A stretch of DNA of 33,354 nt from Nitrospirota bacterium (GTDB taxonomy: Bacteria > Nitrospirota > Thermodesulfovibrionia > Thermodesulfovibrionales > UBA6898), in contig JACRLQ010000053.1 in NCBI GenBank assembly GCA_016215155.1, positions 1 to 33,354 on the forward strand, read 5' to 3'. The position numbers and the translations under genes are program-made. Of this stretch, positions 32,447 through 33,354 are shown piece by piece (the stretch's first letter is position 1; each line of letters starts with the position of its first letter). Below the pieces are notes generated by a model. That model ran no database searches. It saw nothing but the letters and a program-made list of their open reading frames with translations, and was not told the DNA's origin.

Positions 32447-33037
32447 CTATTTATATTTCCTTACCACCGCCGTCACGACCCCGGCTATCTTCAGTTCGCT
32501 GACGGGCCTGATGGGTTTATACTTTGGGTTCGCAGGGACAAGGGTTACGTCGCCGTCTCTTTTTTTAAGGTACTTCATCGTCCACTGGCCGTCGACCTCG
32601 GCGATAACGATATCGCCGCTTTTGGGCGGCTGCCCCTTATCGACGATGACCATATCCCCGGGCAGGATGCCTGCCTCCGACATCGAGTCGCCCGACACCC
32701 TCAGCATAAAGGTGGCCTGAGGGTTTTGTATCAGCATGTCGTCAAGGGAAAGCGTGTCCACCAGCTCTTCTTCTGCAGGGCTTGGGAACCCGGCCTCGAC
32801 CATCCCAAGTACCCTTACCGTGTTCGCCAATGTCTTTGGGATAAGCCTGCCTTTTGAGTCACGTTCGATTATATCGAGCTGTTCAAGCTTATTTATGAGC
32901 TTAGAGACGGCATTTTTGGAACGAAGTCCGACAATATCGCCGATCTCCGAAAAGCTGGGCATCCTTCCGCTGTCCCTGTAAAAACGGTGTATATCGTCTA
33001 TGCGTGACTTAAGCTTATCGTCCTTGATGGCCTTCAT
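32447..33037 (-). CDS. lexA: SOS repressor LexA
   Basis: Repressor of the DNA-damage response; RecA filaments trigger its self-cleavage. The 196-aa protein has an N-terminal winged HTH (MPSFSEIGDIVGLRSKNAVS, about 26-46) and a C-terminal S24 peptidase domain. The cleavage bond is Ala82-Gly83 in VEAGFPSP; the catalytic Ser118 is in RVSGDSMSEAG and Lys155 in WTMKYLKK. An SOS box of the GAAC-N4-GTTC type overlaps its promoter, indicating autorepression. There is no Shine-Dalgarno sequence before the ATG and a TATAAT ends 5 nt upstream, so the mRNA is probably leaderless. Confidence 0.95.
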   Translation of the reverse strand: MKAIKDDKLKSRIDDIHRFYRDSGRMPSFSEIGDIVGLRSKNAVSKLINKLEQLDIIERDSKGRLIPKTLANTVRVLGMVEAGFPSPAEEELVDTLSLDDMLIQNPQATFMLRVSGDSMSEAGILPGDMVIVDKGQPPKSGDIVIAEVDGQWTMKYLKKRDGDVTLVPANPKYKPIRPVSELKIAGVVTAVVRKYK

Positions 33038-33042
33038 GACTA

Positions 33043-33072
33043 ATTATATGGTGAACGTTTGTTCACTGTCAA
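33043..33072 (-). promoter_or_regulatory. Consensus sigma-70 promoter of lexA
   Basis: Minus strand: perfect TTGACA (33072-33067), an 18-nt spacer and perfect TATAAT (33048-33043), only 5 nt before the lexA ATG (33037). The spacer holds the SOS box. Such a strong promoter suits a gene under tight repression. Confidence 0.85.
33051..33066. promoter_or_regulatory. LexA (SOS) box
   Basis: Palindrome GTGAAC-GTTT-GTTCAC, matching the GAAC-N4-GTTC type of SOS box with extended 6-bp arms, within the lexA promoter spacer. LexA bound there would block RNA polymerase. Confidence 0.85.
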
Positions 33073-33168
33073 GGACTTTTCACTTCTTTTTTTGCATATT
33101 TGCGAAGAGATTTGCGGGAGTGCATGGGAGTGGTTCTGAAGTATTGTTTAATATCAATATGTTACGAT

Positions 33169-33184
33169 TGGCATGGTCTGTGCA
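33169..33184 (+). promoter_or_regulatory. Putative sigma-54 promoter
   Basis: TGGCATG-N4-GTGCA, with GG and GC exactly 10 bases apart as in the -24/-12 consensus TGGCACG-N4-TTGCA (two mismatches). The start would fall near 33195, ahead of the AAGGAGGA (33206-33213) and the ATG at 33222. The rpoN gene is in this window. Confidence 0.55.
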
Positions 33185-33221
33185 ACTACATTTGCAAGAA
33201 CCAGGAAGGAGGATTAAGAAA

Positions 33222-33354
33222 ATGAAAAACACAAACTACTCAAAAAAGATGACCCTGATAGGCGCAGGATGCGGTGTGGTGCTGTTTGCGGTATTCGGGC
33301 TTCTCCCCGGATCATTTCTGGGCGGAGTGATGGGGCTTAACCTGGCCGGCATGC
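33222..33354 (+). CDS. Small glycine-rich membrane protein, 5' part only
   Basis: Incomplete gene at the right edge, with 44 codons visible. AAGGAGGA at 33206-33213 sets the ATG at 33222. After a short polar head (MKNTNYSKKM) comes a hydrophobic, glycine-rich stretch, TLIGAGCGVVLFAVFGLLPG and SFLGGVMGLNLAGM, likely one or two membrane segments with glycine-zipper spacing; one cysteine lies inside. I recognise no family. The upstream sequence carries a likely sigma-54 promoter, suggesting it is induced by an enhancer-binding protein. Confidence 0.6.
   Translation, partial: MKNTNYSKKMTLIGAGCGVVLFAVFGLLPGSFLGGVMGLNLAGM

Overview
The window looks like a chromosomal segment of a Gram-negative anaerobe (LPS-export genes are present). 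The ferredoxin-dependent indolepyruvate oxidoreductase/arylacetate-CoA ligase cluster and the lptCAB-rpoN-hpf-rapZ block recall Nitrospirota (Thermodesulfovibrionia-like) or former Deltaproteobacteria. The SOS box is the GAAC-N4-GTTC type best known from Gram-positives, so the lineage is an inference, not a demonstration. No rRNA, tRNA, CRISPR array or insertion sequence was seen, and no stretch longer than 300 bases lacks a gene.

Region 1 (1-8553) is housekeeping. A partial DinG helicase (minus) is followed by a plus-strand run: a DUF5661-like protein, aroE, lptC, lptA, lptB, rpoN, hpf, rapZ and a NifS-type cysteine desulfurase. From lptC onward the genes overlap or nearly abut, linking LPS transport, sigma-54, ribosome hibernation and RapZ.

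Region 2 (8554-13375) is a small accessory and stress stretch. It holds a ParE/Phd toxin-antitoxin pair with a clear promoter and operator, a cysteine-rich small ORF, a DUF1059 protein, an Hsp20 chaperone, a ferritin-like protein, and a soluble GAF histidine kinase with its NarL-type regulator.

Region 3 (13391-23893) is a ten-gene minus-strand cluster for aromatic acid or amino acid metabolism: iorA, iorB, paaK, an ACT-domain gene, livK, livH, livM, livG, livF and a second paaK. It combines uptake, CoA activation, ferredoxin-linked 2-oxoacid chemistry and amino-acid sensing. Three of its gaps hold three different palindromic repeat elements.

Region 4 (24011-33354) is accessory and DNA-damage related. 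A response regulator with a PilZ output domain is broken by an exact 29-bp tandem duplication. It is followed on the minus strand by a tightly coupled BRO-N/DinD-like gene, a RelE-like/UvrD/ankyrin helicase and a Y-family polymerase cassette. Next come the two ends of an internally deleted nuclease-NTPase-HEAT (Avs-like) protein, a Gp37/Gp68 (DUF5131) protein, a DUF433/DUF5615 toxin-antitoxin-like pair, and lexA with an SOS box inside a consensus promoter. A partial small membrane protein at the right edge sits behind a good sigma-54 promoter.

A recurring signal is a -10 hexamer only 5 to 8 nt before a start codon that lacks a Shine-Dalgarno sequence (lexA, lptC, the REC-PilZ gene, and less clearly nifS and dinG). 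This suggests leaderless mRNAs beside ordinary SD-led genes.
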